Origin: Aliihoeflea aestuarii
GTDB lineage: Bacteria > Pseudomonadota > Alphaproteobacteria > Rhizobiales > Rhizobiaceae
DNA: 64,000 nucleotides
Assembly: GCF_024105665.1 (NCBI RefSeq)
Contig: NZ_JAAAMK010000006.1
Coordinates: 62,001 to 126,000 of the forward strand
Reading direction: 5' to 3'
Positions 36,445 through 45,617 of the stretch are shown here, in pieces. The translations under genes were made by a program, and so were the position numbers. Position 1 is the first letter of the stretch, and each line of letters begins with the position of its first letter. Below the pieces are notes generated by a model that saw only the letters and a program-made list of their open reading frames with translations, had not been told where the DNA came from and searched no databases.

Positions 36445-37835
36445 TCCTTGGGCGCTTTGGGCAGCCCGTGCCCCGACACGGCCCGCCCGGCCGTCTTCGA
36501 AAGTCCGAGAATCGGCAGGATCGCCAGCGCTGCCAGTCCGCCGACCGCGAAGAACGCGAAGGAGAACGCCTCGAGCCCGATCGGCTCGCCGGTCCAGATG
36601 TGATGGGCTTCCAGAAAAAGGCCTGCCGCCGAAACGCCGACCGCTATCGAGATCTGCTGCGAAACGGCGGCGATGGCCGTCGCCTGGCTTGCCTGCGAAT
36701 CATCGATTTCGGCGAAGACGAGCGCATTGTTCGAGGTGAAGAACAGTGAGCGAAAGAAACCGGCGAAGACCAGCGTTCCGATGATGACGCCATAGGACGT
36801 CGCAGGCGTGAAGAAGCCATTCACCGCGATCAGCGCCGCACCGCTTAAGGAGGCGAGCATGAGTACGGAGCGGAAGCCGAATGCGCGCAGCGCGGTGGTC
36901 GCCACGAATTTCAGCGAGATCGCGCCGATTGCGCTGGCGAAGGTGAGCATCCCGGATTCGAAAGCGTCGAGGCCGAAGGCGATCTGGAACATCAGCGGCA
37001 GCAAAAAGGGCGTGGCACCGACGCCGATGCGAAAGATCGAGCCGGACATGATGGCGACGCGTGCAGCCTGATTGTTGAAGAGCCTTAGATCGAGGATCGG
37101 CGACAGCGTGGAGCGCGCATGGCGCACATAAAGCGTGGCCGCCGCGATGCCGAGCATCAGCGTGGAGACGCCCACCATGGGCGGCAGGGCTGGCAGGGAA
37201 ACTACGGAAAGGCCGAAGACGATGCCCGCCGCTGCGACCGCCGCGAGCGCGAAACCGCGCCAGTCGATGGGAGCCGCGGCTCCGCCCGGCATCTCCGGCA
37301 GCACGCGGCCGGAAACGATGATGCCGAGAATGCCGATCGGTACGTTGATCAGAAAAATCCAGTGCCAACTGACATAGGTTGTAATGAACCCGCCGATGGG
37401 CGGCCCCACGAGCGGCCCGATCAGCGCCGGGACCGTGAGCCACGCCATCGCCGAGACGAGCTGGTCGCGCCGCGTCGCGCGCACCAGTACGAGACGGCCG
37501 ACGGGCGTCATCATCGCCCCGCCCATGCCCTGCAGAAACCGCGACAGGATGAACGCGCCCAGCGAATTGGACAGCGCGCAGAAGATCGAGCCGATAACGA
37601 AAACGCCGATCGCAATGCGAAAGACGCGCTTGGCGCCGAACCGGTCGGCCATCCAGCCCGATACGGGTATGAAGATCGCAAGCGCGACGAAATAGGAGGT
37701 GAGCGCCAGCTTCAGAGTGATCGGGCTGGTTCCGATATCGGCCGCGATCGCCGGCAGGGACGTAGCGATGACGGTCGAGTCCATCTGCTCCATGAACAGC
37801 GCGACCGCCAGGATAAGCGGGATTGTACGATTCAC
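36420..37835 (-). CDS. MFS transporter, DHA2 (14-helix drug:H+ antiporter) family
   Basis: The 471-residue protein has about 14 predicted helices. The MFS motif A is present as [14 protein letters not shown], and the antiporter motif C region reads [15 protein letters not shown]. It begins with [17 protein letters not shown], typical of EmrB-like exporters. No EmrA-type adaptor is adjacent, so it probably works alone in the inner membrane. Substrate is unknown. It is divergent from the MBL-fold gene and overlaps rlmE tail to tail. Confidence 0.9.
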   Translation of the reverse strand: MNRTIPLILAVALFMEQMDSTVIATSLPAIAADIGTSPITLKLALTSYFVALAIFIPVSGWMADRFGAKRVFRIAIGVFVIGSIFCALSNSLGAFILSRFLQGMGGAMMTPVGRLVLVRATRRDQLVSAMAWLTVPALIGPLVGPPIGGFITTYVSWHWIFLINVPIGILGIIVSGRVLPEMPGGAAAPIDWRGFALAAVAAAGIVFGLSVVSLPALPPMVGVSTLMLGIAAATLYVRHARSTLSPILDLRLFNNQAARVAIMSGSIFRIGVGATPFLLPLMFQIAFGLDAFESGMLTFASAIGAISLKFVATTALRAFGFRSVLMLASLSGAALIAVNGFFTPATSYGVIIGTLVFAGFFRSLFFTSNNALVFAEIDDSQASQATAIAAVSQQISIAVGVSAAGLFLEAHHIWTGEPIGLEAFSFAFFAVGGLAALAILPILGLSKTAGRAVSGHGLPKAPKDHIPPPEA

Positions 37836-38014
37836 GCTCGATGTCCGGGGTGGTAGGCGTGGCGAAAGGGCATGGCCCGCGATCTAGCATGGACCCGCAT
37901 TGCGCGACAATTGCACATGTGAACGGTTTCGTGGCAACTTCACTAACGTGTGAACTTGTTTGCCTCTTGGGCATACTGGCCCATCTGCCTGACCATGATC
38001 GGAAGAGGAGATGG

Positions 38015-39001
38015 ATGATGGCCTGGCAAACGGACCGCAGAACGATGTTCAAGCTGGCAGGAGGCGGAGCGATGGCGCTTGCGACACCGCAAATCATGGT
38101 GCGGGCTGCACATGCCCAGACCGCGAATACCGCGGAACCCGGCAATCCCGGTTTCCATTCCTTCGCGCTTGGCGATTTCCGCATCACGAGCATTCTGGAT
38201 GGCGGCCGTGCGTCGGACGGGCCGCATCCGATTTTCGGTCAGGATCAGGAGGCGAGCGCGGTCGCTGAACTGATGGAGCAGAACTTCCTGCCACCGAACA
38301 GGTTCGTGAACGGCTTCACGCCTGTTATCGTCGACACCGGAGCCGAGCGAATTCTCTTCGACACGGGATTGGGAGAGGGCGGACGCCAGAACGGGCTCGG
38401 TCAGTTGCGCGAGCGTATGCAGCAGATGGGATACCAGCCCGACGACATCGACATCGTGGTGCTTACGCATTTTCACGGCGATCACATCGGTGGGCTGATG
38501 GAAGGCGGCGAGCCGGCCTTTGCGAATGCGCGCTATGTGGCGGGACAGGCCGAATATGATTTCTGGACCGCGCCGGAACGGGCTGAGGGGCAGACGGCGG
38601 ACGCGGCCAGCGCCGTGCAGGAAAAGGTCGTTCCGCTGGCCGAGGACATGACGTTCCTCGACGATGGCGGCGAAGTCGTTCCCGGCATTACGGCGATGGC
38701 TGCCTTTGGTCATACGCCTGGCCATATGATCTTTCATGTCGAAAGCGGCGACAGGCGGCTGATGCTGACGGCGGATACGGCCAATCATTTCGTCGCTTCG
38801 CTTCAGCGGCCCGACTGGCACGTTCAGTTCGACATGGACAAGGATGCTGCGACCGCAACGCGCAGGCGCGTCTTCGACATGATCGCGGCCGATCGCGTCC
38901 CTTTCATCGGCTATCACATGCCGTTTCCCGGCGTCGGCTTCATCGAACCGGTCGACCAGGGCTACCGCTTCGTACCGGCCAGCTACCAGTTCGATGTCTG
39001 A
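38015..39001 (+). CDS. Tat-exported MBL-fold metallo-hydrolase
   Basis: The 328-residue protein has a twin-arginine signal (TDRRTMFKLAGGGA, Arg8-Arg9) with processing near AHAQ. The metallo-beta-lactamase fold zinc motif is THFHGDHIGG (His152, His154, Asp156, His157), with further ligands in FGHTPGH and in the ADTAN segment. It resembles the AHL-lactonase/'MBL fold' group rather than true beta-lactamases. Two tandem ATGs (38015, 38018) follow an AGAGGAG site. Substrate is not known. Confidence 0.9.
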   Translation: MMAWQTDRRTMFKLAGGGAMALATPQIMVRAAHAQTANTAEPGNPGFHSFALGDFRITSILDGGRASDGPHPIFGQDQEASAVAELMEQNFLPPNRFVNGFTPVIVDTGAERILFDTGLGEGGRQNGLGQLRERMQQMGYQPDDIDIVVLTHFHGDHIGGLMEGGEPAFANARYVAGQAEYDFWTAPERAEGQTADAASAVQEKVVPLAEDMTFLDDGGEVVPGITAMAAFGHTPGHMIFHVESGDRRLMLTADTANHFVASLQRPDWHVQFDMDKDAATATRRRVFDMIAADRVPFIGYHMPFPGVGFIEPVDQGYRFVPASYQFDV

Positions 39002-39078
39002 ATGAATTGCGGCGCGGTCCAAGCTTTGCCCTATTGAGGCTGGAAGACGTCATCTGATTCCAGCCTCAGTGAGCTTGC

Positions 39079-39567
39079 ATGACCGATAAGACGATCGACC
39101 GCCGCCTCTTTCTGTTCGGAGGCGCCACGCTTTTTCTCGCGCCGCTCGTCGGTTGCGGCACGCGCCGCCTCGTGGGTGACGGCGCGCGAATGACGAGGGA
39201 CGCCGCGCCGGCCTTCTCCGAAATAAGAAGCAGCAACGCGCTCGGCTCGATCCGGGCGGACCGCGAACTGGAAACGGCAGCGCTCGAACAGGCCGGCCAC
39301 ATGGCCCAAAGCGGCCGCATGGCGCATGATACCGGCCGGGGCAGGGACTTTGCCGCCCGTATGGGCCGCGTGACGACCAATGGCGCGGCCGCCGAGAATC
39401 TTGCGCGCGGCCGGTTCGACACCGCACGCGTCATGTCGGTGTGGATGAATTCGCCGGGCCATCGGCGCAACATGCTCGACCCGCGTTTCGGCCGCTTCGG
39501 GCTTGCCTATGTGACGGACCCGGCGGATGCGTCCCGGCGTTACTGGGCGATGGTTCTGGCCGCCTGA
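39079..39567 (+). CDS. exported CAP (SCP/PR1) domain protein
   Basis: The 162-residue protein starts with a twin-arginine-like signal (TIDRRLFLFGGATLF) that ends in a lipobox-like LVGC (Cys26), so it may be a Tat-exported lipoprotein. The CAP domain has the characteristic GHMAQSGRMAHDTG, AENLARG and VMSVWMNSPGHRRNMLDPRFGRFG motifs. Bacterial CAP proteins are secreted and poorly understood. Its 3' end overlaps the convergent GGDEF-EAL gene by 28 bases. Confidence 0.88.
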   Translation: MTDKTIDRRLFLFGGATLFLAPLVGCGTRRLVGDGARMTRDAAPAFSEIRSSNALGSIRADRELETAALEQAGHMAQSGRMAHDTGRGRDFAARMGRVTTNGAAAENLARGRFDTARVMSVWMNSPGHRRNMLDPRFGRFGLAYVTDPADASRRYWAMVLAA

Positions 39568-41561
39568 ACCCGGCTGTCGAGCAGCGCGCGAGCGGCATCC
39601 GCGTCGATCGGGCGCGAAAAGAAGAAGCCCTGCGCCGAGCCGCAGCCGAGTTCCTTGAGAATCCGGACATGATCGGCCGTTTCCGTGCCCTCCGCCACCA
39701 CGTCCATGCCCATGTTGCGGGCAAGGTCGAGAATGGTGCGGACGATTTCGTGCCCGTCCTCTCGCTCCTCGAGTGACATGACGAACGACCGGTCGATCTT
39801 CAGGACGTCGCACGGCAGATTGTGCAGGTAGCTCAGCGACGAATAGCCCGTTCCGAAATCGTCGATGCTGACCCGCACGCCGACATGCCGAAGCGCCTTG
39901 ATGATTTCGATCGTGCGCTCGGCATCGACCACAGGGACGCTTTCGGTGATTTCGAGGCGCACGCAACTCTTTGCGATACCCGTATCTCGGATCGCCGCGA
40001 GGACCTTCTCCAAAAAGTCCGGCTGATGGAACTGGCGCGGTGATACGTTGACGCTGACCGTCATCTCGCCGGTCGCGCTGCCTTGCTCTTGCCATGCGAC
40101 CAGCGTTGCGAACGCCTCGCGCATGATCCAGTCCCCGAGGAACACGATGAGGCCGGTGTCCTCGGCAAGGCTGATGAACTCGTTGGGCGAAACGAGGTTT
40201 TCCACGCCCGGCCGTTTCCAGCGCACAAGCGCCTCGAACCCGGTTATCGAACCGTCCTCCAGCGTGACGATCGGCTGGTAGTGAAGCACGAATTCACGGT
40301 TGTGGAGCGCGTCCCTGAGGTCGCTTTCGAGCGCCAGCCTTGCCGCCGCGATCTCGTGCAGGCTGCGATCGAACACTTCGACCCGCGAACGCCCGGCGGA
40401 TTTGGCCCGGTACATCGCAAGGTCCGCGTCGCGCATGACGTCGGCGACGTGCGAATAATCGTCGGTATGCGCGGCCACGCCGATCGAGGCCGACGCGTAG
40501 ATATTCTGGCCACCGACGTCGATCGGGCGCGACAGGGCTTGCAGCAGCCTGCCGGCAAATTCGACCGCCTTGCCCGTGTCCACCACGCCTTCCAGAAGCA
40601 CCGTGAATTCGTCGCCGCCGAGCCGTGCGAGCGTGGCAAGCATATCGTCGTCGCCCGCATGCTCCAAAACGGTCGAGAAACGTTCGGCGATCTCGATCAG
40701 CAGCGTGTCGCCGGCGCCGTGTCCGAGACTGTCGTTGACCAGCTTGAACCGGTCGAGATCGATGAAGAGAACCGCATAGTCGCTACCGGACCGCCGGCTT
40801 TTCATGGCGACGGCGCGTTCGAGCCGGTCGCTGAAAAGCAGGCGGTTCGGCAGACCGGTCAATGGATCGTGGGTCGCGTCGTGGATCAGCTTTTCTTCAG
40901 CGCGCTGGCGTTCGATGACGCGGCCGAGCTGGGTGCCGATCTGCGCCATGACCTTGAGAAGCTGCTCATCGATGTCCTGCGGATCGCGATGGAAGAATTC
41001 CATCACGGCGCACACAGCCGGGCCGACGAGGATCGGAAACGCGAACGCCGCGTGAAGGCCGCACGCCGCCGCGACATGGCAGCGAGGCAGGGTGGGATCG
41101 AGCGCGACATTGTCGATCCAGACCGCCGACCCCTTTGCAAGGACGCGTCCGGGCAAACCTTCGCCGCTGGCGAAACGCGTCGCCTGGGTCCGTTCGATGA
41201 AGGGCTTCAGCTTTTCCGCGTCGGCCGCGTGCCACATGCCGCTGGGCTTCAGACGCCCGTCGGTATCGTCCATGAGGTGGACGGTGCCGAACGGCCAGCC
41301 GGTATGTCGGCAAACGGCGTCGATTGCGAAGGAGAAGGTTTCGCCGGCCATCCGCTCCGTATTCGCTTTCGCCGTGATCGCTTCGAGAAGTTCGAGCTGC
41401 CTTTGACGCTCATAAAGATCGCGAAGGCCGCGCTCGGCGATCTCTTCTGCCTGCAACCTTGCGGACCGCTCGCGTTGCAGGCGGTTTTCCAGCTTCAGGA
41501 TGCGCAAATTGAGTTCGGTAACCGGATCGGCGGGCAGGGCGCCGGATGCTAGTGGGCCCAT
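39540..41561 (-). CDS. GAF-GGDEF-EAL c-di-GMP enzyme coupled to H-NOX
   Basis: The 673-residue protein has an N-terminal coiled coil (about 13-60), a GAF domain (about 60-215), a GGDEF domain with intact GGDEF at 315-319, and an EAL domain with EAL at 443-445 and IDDFGTGYSS at 566-575. Both catalytic signatures look active, so it could make and break c-di-GMP. No RxxD inhibitory site precedes GGDEF. The start at 41561 lies 13 bases inside the H-NOX gene, so the pair is translationally coupled; longer starts would run through the H-NOX reading frame. It fits the H-NOX-associated cyclase/phosphodiesterase pattern. Confidence 0.92.
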   Translation of the reverse strand: MGPLASGALPADPVTELNLRILKLENRLQRERSARLQAEEIAERGLRDLYERQRQLELLEAITAKANTERMAGETFSFAIDAVCRHTGWPFGTVHLMDDTDGRLKPSGMWHAADAEKLKPFIERTQATRFASGEGLPGRVLAKGSAVWIDNVALDPTLPRCHVAAACGLHAAFAFPILVGPAVCAVMEFFHRDPQDIDEQLLKVMAQIGTQLGRVIERQRAEEKLIHDATHDPLTGLPNRLLFSDRLERAVAMKSRRSGSDYAVLFIDLDRFKLVNDSLGHGAGDTLLIEIAERFSTVLEHAGDDDMLATLARLGGDEFTVLLEGVVDTGKAVEFAGRLLQALSRPIDVGGQNIYASASIGVAAHTDDYSHVADVMRDADLAMYRAKSAGRSRVEVFDRSLHEIAAARLALESDLRDALHNREFVLHYQPIVTLEDGSITGFEALVRWKRPGVENLVSPNEFISLAEDTGLIVFLGDWIMREAFATLVAWQEQGSATGEMTVSVNVSPRQFHQPDFLEKVLAAIRDTGIAKSCVRLEITESVPVVDAERTIEIIKALRHVGVRVSIDDFGTGYSSLSYLHNLPCDVLKIDRSFVMSLEEREDGHEIVRTILDLARNMGMDVVAEGTETADHVRILKELGCGSAQGFFFSRPIDADAARALLDSRVQAARTIAQ

Positions 41562-42088
41562 TTGATTTCCATGAGGCACCGGTCGGCGCCGTGATTCATG
41601 CATGATTGGTGTTCGATCGTCACTTCTTCGCAAAAGATGTTCGCGGCGCCCTTCACGAAGCCGTGGGCGAGGTCGCACATCTGACGGGAAGATTCGTAGC
41701 CCATGGTAATCGTGTTGCCGTCGCCTTCCTTGAAGTGGAAGAACGGGCAATTCGCGCCCGAATAGAGCTTGCGCACTTCGGGATGGATGATGCTGTTTAT
41801 CGACAGGATGAAATTGCGCGCCGACTGATGGTTTTCGAACAGCGTGGGATAGCGCTCCTTGAGGATCGGCATCGCTTCCTCGCCGAACCATTGCAGGACT
41901 TCGCCGTTGGATTTGCCCAGCTTCGCCGCTGCCGCGCCGACCAGCGCGACGATCTCGTCATCCGAATAATTGCCGAGCGAAGTATAGGCGCCGGTCACAT
42001 TTGCATCGTCGAGCAGGTCGTCCCATGTCTCGTTGCCGAACGTGCGCACCACGGCCTCCTCGAGGAGGTTGAAAACGACACCCTTCAT
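41549..42088 (-). CDS. hnoX: H-NOX haem-based nitric oxide sensor
   Basis: The 179-residue protein is a stand-alone H-NOX (HNOB) domain. It begins MKGVVFNLLEE and has the proximal haem ligand His102 (SIIHPEVRKLY), Pro115, and the YxSxR haem-propionate motif at Tyr131-Ser133-Arg135. Leucine at position 140 replaces the distal tyrosine used by oxygen-binding members, which suggests NO rather than O2 sensing. Cys138, His160, Cys163 and Cys171 match the zinc/thiol redox site of Shewanella and Vibrio H-NOX. It is upstream of, and overlaps, the GGDEF-EAL gene it presumably controls. Confidence 0.95.
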   Translation of the reverse strand: MKGVVFNLLEEAVVRTFGNETWDDLLDDANVTGAYTSLGNYSDDEIVALVGAAAAKLGKSNGEVLQWFGEEAMPILKERYPTLFENHQSARNFILSINSIIHPEVRKLYSGANCPFFHFKEGDGNTITMGYESSRQMCDLAHGFVKGAANIFCEEVTIEHQSCMNHGADRCLMEIKWAH

Positions 42089-42236
42089 GAAAAGCCCCCG
42101 CTTGATAATGTCGCGACGCTAGCGGCGAGTCTTGACGAATCCATTAATCGCGAGTTTGTGCGGTGCAGCGCTTCCCAAGCGGGAACGGGCATGGTACCAG
42201 CCGGCGCCAACCCCAGTTTCCGGCCGAGGAATGGCA

Positions 42237-43739
42237 ATGGCGAAAATCATCGAATCCGCAACCGGCGCGATCGCGCTGACCTTTGACGACGTGCTGCTTC
42301 AGCCCGGTCACTCGAATGTGATGCCCGGCCAGACGGATGTCTCGACACGCATCGCACGCGATATCGATCTGAACATCCCGATCCTGTCGGCTGCCATGGA
42401 CACCGTAACGGATTCGCGGCTCGCCATCGCCATGGCGCAGGCCGGCGGCATCGGCGTCGTCCATCGCAATTTTTCGCCTGCCGAACAGGCCGAGGAAGTC
42501 CGTCAGGTCAAGAAATTCGAGAGCGGGATGGTCGTCAACCCTGTGACGATCGGGCCTGACGCGACGCTCGGCGATGCGCAGGCGCTGATGCGCGCGCATG
42601 GCATCTCCGGCATTCCCGTCGTCGCCAATGGCGGAACGGGCGGCCATCGCACCGGTGAACTCGTCGGCATCCTCACCAACCGCGACGTACGGTTCGCCTC
42701 CGATCCAGCCCAGACGGTGCGCGAACTGATGACGCATCAGAACCTCATCACCGTGAAGGAAACGGTCGATCAGGAAGAAGCCAAGCGCCTTCTTCACCAG
42801 CACCGGATCGAAAAGCTGCTCGTGGTTGACGGGGAAGGCCGCTGCGTCGGTCTCATCACCGTCAAGGACATCGAGAAGAGCCAGCTCAACCCGAACGCGG
42901 CGAAGGATTCGCAAGGCCGCTTGCGCGTCGCTGCCGCCACCAGCGTTGGTGACGACGGCTTCGAGCGTGCCGAGCGCCTGATCGACGCCGGCGTCGATCT
43001 GCTCGTCATCGATACCGCGCACGGCCATTCGCAGCGCGTCCTCGACGCCGTCCTGCGCGCAAAGAAGCTGTCCAACTCGGTTCGCATCATGGCCGGCAAC
43101 GTCGCGACCGCGGAGGCAACGAAGGCGCTCATCGATGCGGGCGCGGATTCGGTCAAGATCGGCATCGGGCCGGGCTCGATCTGCACCACCCGCATCGTGG
43201 CGGGCGTTGGTGTTCCGCAGCTTTCCGCGATCATGGCGGCGGCGGAGGAAGCCGACAAGGCCGGCCTTGGCGTCATCGCCGATGGCGGCATCAAGTTCTC
43301 CGGCGATCTCGCCAAGGCACTGGCGGCCGGCGCATGCGCGGCGATGGTCGGCTCGCTTCTGGCCGGCACCGAAGAAAGTCCCGGCGAGGTCTATCTGCAT
43401 CAAGGCCGCTCGTTCAAAGCCTATCGCGGCATGGGGTCGGTCGGCGCGATGGCGCGCGGCTCGGCCGATCGCTACTTCCAGGCGGAAGTGCGCGATACGC
43501 TCAAGCTTGTGCCGGAAGGCATCGAAGGACAGGTGCCCTACAAGGGCCCGGTCGGCGGCGTGCTGCACCAGCTCGTCGGCGGCCTCAAAGCTGCGATGGG
43601 CTATGTCGGCGCACCGAACCTTGCTGAACTGCGCGAGCGCGCGACCTTCGTGCGCATCTCGAATGCCGGCTGGCGCGAGAGCCACACGCATGACGTCGCC
43701 ATCACGCGTGAAAGCCCCAACTATCCCAGCATGAGCTGA
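42237..43739 (+). CDS. guaB: inosine-5'-monophosphate dehydrogenase
   Basis: The 500-residue enzyme converts IMP to XMP with NAD+, the first committed step to GMP. The TIM barrel begins [10 protein letters not shown]; two CBS domains (about 95-215) interrupt it; the catalytic Cys316 lies in [10 protein letters not shown], and the flap segment follows at [15 protein letters not shown] ends right before the ATG at 42231, so the ATG at 42237 with six-base spacing is the better start. GMP synthase (guaA) is in the window about 9 kb away. Confidence 0.96.
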   Translation: MAKIIESATGAIALTFDDVLLQPGHSNVMPGQTDVSTRIARDIDLNIPILSAAMDTVTDSRLAIAMAQAGGIGVVHRNFSPAEQAEEVRQVKKFESGMVVNPVTIGPDATLGDAQALMRAHGISGIPVVANGGTGGHRTGELVGILTNRDVRFASDPAQTVRELMTHQNLITVKETVDQEEAKRLLHQHRIEKLLVVDGEGRCVGLITVKDIEKSQLNPNAAKDSQGRLRVAAATSVGDDGFERAERLIDAGVDLLVIDTAHGHSQRVLDAVLRAKKLSNSVRIMAGNVATAEATKALIDAGADSVKIGIGPGSICTTRIVAGVGVPQLSAIMAAAEEADKAGLGVIADGGIKFSGDLAKALAAGACAAMVGSLLAGTEESPGEVYLHQGRSFKAYRGMGSVGAMARGSADRYFQAEVRDTLKLVPEGIEGQVPYKGPVGGVLHQLVGGLKAAMGYVGAPNLAELRERATFVRISNAGWRESHTHDVAITRESPNYPSMS

Positions 43740-43743
43740 TCGC

Positions 43744-44667
43744 TCACGCCGCCTTATCCGAGGCGGCTGACATGATCAGCGAACGGTGCGTGGCCACGCC
43801 GGCCATGGCACCGCGGCTGACGGCCATAGCGATCGTCGCCATCGGATTGGCGGCGTCGCCGCAGGCGAAAACGCCTGCGATATTGGTCGCCTGCATTGCG
43901 TCCACCTTGATGATGTCGCCGATCGCCGTCGGATCGACAGTGCAGCCGAGTTGTGCGTGAATGTCGTTGGTCAGGCGAAATTCGGGTGTCACGAACAGTC
44001 CGTCGAACGCCGCTTCCGTACCGTCGTCCAAAGTGAGAACAGGCGCACCGGGCATGCCCGCAACGCGCCTTATAAGCGATGAATGGAGCGCGATGTTGCG
44101 CCTTGCAAACTCGGCGCGATCGGCATCCTGAGGTTTGAACGTCCCGTTGGAAAACAGCGTCGTCTCACCCCACTCGCTGACCATGATCGCTTTTTGAGCC
44201 GACATCAGGCCAGTCGCGATAACGGCCAGCCGACCGCGTTGCATTTCGTAGCCGTGGCAATAGGGGCAACTGAAGGCATTGATGCCCCATTGCTCCGAAA
44301 GTCCGTCGATTTCCGGCAGAATATCCTCGACACCGCCGGCAAGGATGATCCGCCGCGCCCGAAAGATATCGCCCATGGAATCGCCGATGGTGAAATCGTC
44401 CATCTCGCCGGATGCCTCGACCGCGCGCGCGTCTTTCCAGACGACATCGGGGTAGGCGAGAAGCTGCGCCTTCGCCTCCTCGGCTATGGCTGCGGGCGAC
44501 ACGCCGTCGCGGCCGAGAAATCCGTGCGAATGCGAGGCGAAGCGGTTGCGCCGGGCGCCGGCATCGATGATGAGCACGGATTTGCGCGCCCGGGCAAGCT
44601 GAAGCGCTGCCGATATGCCTGCATAGCTGCCGCCGATGACGGCGACGTCATGAATGGTGGTGGGCAT
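43744..44667 (-). CDS. thioredoxin reductase-like NAD(P)/FAD-dependent oxidoreductase
   Basis: The 307-residue flavoprotein has an N-terminal FAD site (VAVIGGSYAGISAALQLARA), a redox CPYC motif within SCPYCHGYE, a GRLAVIATG NAD(P) site and the C-terminal GVFACGDAAN FAD motif. It resembles low-molecular-weight thioredoxin reductases but its partner is unknown. It starts 20 bases inside the upstream Rrf2 gene, so the two are coupled and the regulator probably controls it. An upstream start would only extend into the Rrf2 frame. Confidence 0.88.
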   Translation of the reverse strand: MPTTIHDVAVIGGSYAGISAALQLARARKSVLIIDAGARRNRFASHSHGFLGRDGVSPAAIAEEAKAQLLAYPDVVWKDARAVEASGEMDDFTIGDSMGDIFRARRIILAGGVEDILPEIDGLSEQWGINAFSCPYCHGYEMQRGRLAVIATGLMSAQKAIMVSEWGETTLFSNGTFKPQDADRAEFARRNIALHSSLIRRVAGMPGAPVLTLDDGTEAAFDGLFVTPEFRLTNDIHAQLGCTVDPTAIGDIIKVDAMQATNIAGVFACGDAANPMATIAMAVSRGAMAGVATHRSLIMSAASDKAA

Positions 44668-45097
44668 GATGATGATCCTTGAGTTTGTCTTCGAAGTCGG
44701 ACCGGATGTCCGCAAGCGTGATCGCCGCAAGACGCTGGAGAACCAGGCTCTGCACATCCTCCATCGCGGTTGCCATGCGCGCGTTGACCGCCCGCTCGAC
44801 AAGACATTGCGGATTGTCGTTTCGATTGCCGAAAGCGAGCAGCGCCGGATGGCCGAGCGCGGCGTGGATGTCGGCGAGCGTGATCTCGTTCAAAGAGCGC
44901 TCCAGCAGCCAGCCGCCGCCATGACCCTTTTCCGACCTGACGAGGCCGGCTTCGCGCAGGCCCGACATGGTGCGTCTCACGACGACAGGATTGGTGCCCA
45001 GCATCGCAGCCATGGTTTCGGACGTCAGGGGGCTGCCGGCATCGGCCATATGAAGGACGAGGTGCAGCACGGAGGAAAGTCGCGTATCCAGTTTCAT
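44648..45097 (-). CDS. Rrf2 family transcriptional regulator
   Basis: The 149-residue winged-helix protein begins MKLDTRLSSVLHLVLHMAD with a recognition region TNPVVVRRTMSGLREAGLV and a GGGW wing, as in Rrf2 factors. It has a single cysteine (in NPQCLVE), so it cannot hold the three-cysteine iron-sulfur cluster of IscR or NsrR; a thiol- or ligand-based signal is more likely. The C-terminus is an unusual histidine-rich HHHAHHHS, encoded partly by the overlap with the flavoprotein gene. Confidence 0.88.
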   Translation of the reverse strand: MKLDTRLSSVLHLVLHMADAGSPLTSETMAAMLGTNPVVVRRTMSGLREAGLVRSEKGHGGGWLLERSLNEITLADIHAALGHPALLAFGNRNDNPQCLVERAVNARMATAMEDVQSLVLQRLAAITLADIRSDFEDKLKDHHHAHHHS

Positions 45098-45206
45098 GAA
45101 ACAAATAAAGTTACGAGAAAGGCGAATGTCAAGGGCGCTGCGCGTGAACGGGCTTTCGCTTTTTCGCGCCGCCTGTCAGTTTGCGGCGTGGAAACGGAGT
45201 TCTCCC

Positions 45207-45617
45207 ATGAATCAGGTCGCCATTTTCTGGCCGATGATCGCGCATGCGGTGCTGGTCTTCGGCATTTATTTTCTGATGTTCTTTCGGCGCAAGGCGGCGG
45301 TTCAGGCCGGGTCCACGACCGTTTCGCAATTTCGCGAGAACACGAAGGAGCCGCCCGAGAGCCTGTTCGTGCGCAACAATCTGGCGAACCAGTTCGAACT
45401 GCCGGTGCTTTTCCACGTCGTGTGTCTGGCGCTTTACGCGGTCCAGGCTGTGGATGTCGTAGCCGTGGTTCTTTCGTGGCTGTTCGTCGCCTCGCGCTAT
45501 ATCCACGCCTTTATTCATATGACATCGAACCGGATTCGCTACCGCCAGCCAGCTTTTTCCGCGGGGTTCCTGATTCTCGGCATCTTGTGGGTGTGGCTGG
45601 CTATCGCGATTCTCTAG
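45207..45617 (+). CDS. MAPEG family membrane protein
   Basis: The 136-residue protein has four predicted helices and the MAPEG pattern, including FRENTKEPPESLFVRNNLANQFELPVLF and the RYIHAFIHMTSNRIRYR loop. Eukaryotic relatives use glutathione for leukotriene and prostaglandin chemistry or detoxification; bacterial members are mostly uncharacterised. An ACGGAG site precedes the ATG at 45207. It is divergent from the Rrf2 gene and overlaps oxyR tail to tail by 17 bases. Confidence 0.85.
   Translation: MNQVAIFWPMIAHAVLVFGIYFLMFFRRKAAVQAGSTTVSQFRENTKEPPESLFVRNNLANQFELPVLFHVVCLALYAVQAVDVVAVVLSWLFVASRYIHAFIHMTSNRIRYRQPAFSAGFLILGILWVWLAIAIL

Noticed and set aside
38015-39001. MBL-fold protein as a metallo-beta-lactamase
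   Set aside because: The active-site pattern is shared by the whole MBL superfamily and the sequence looks closer to lactonase-like hydrolases; no resistance-specific motif was seen.
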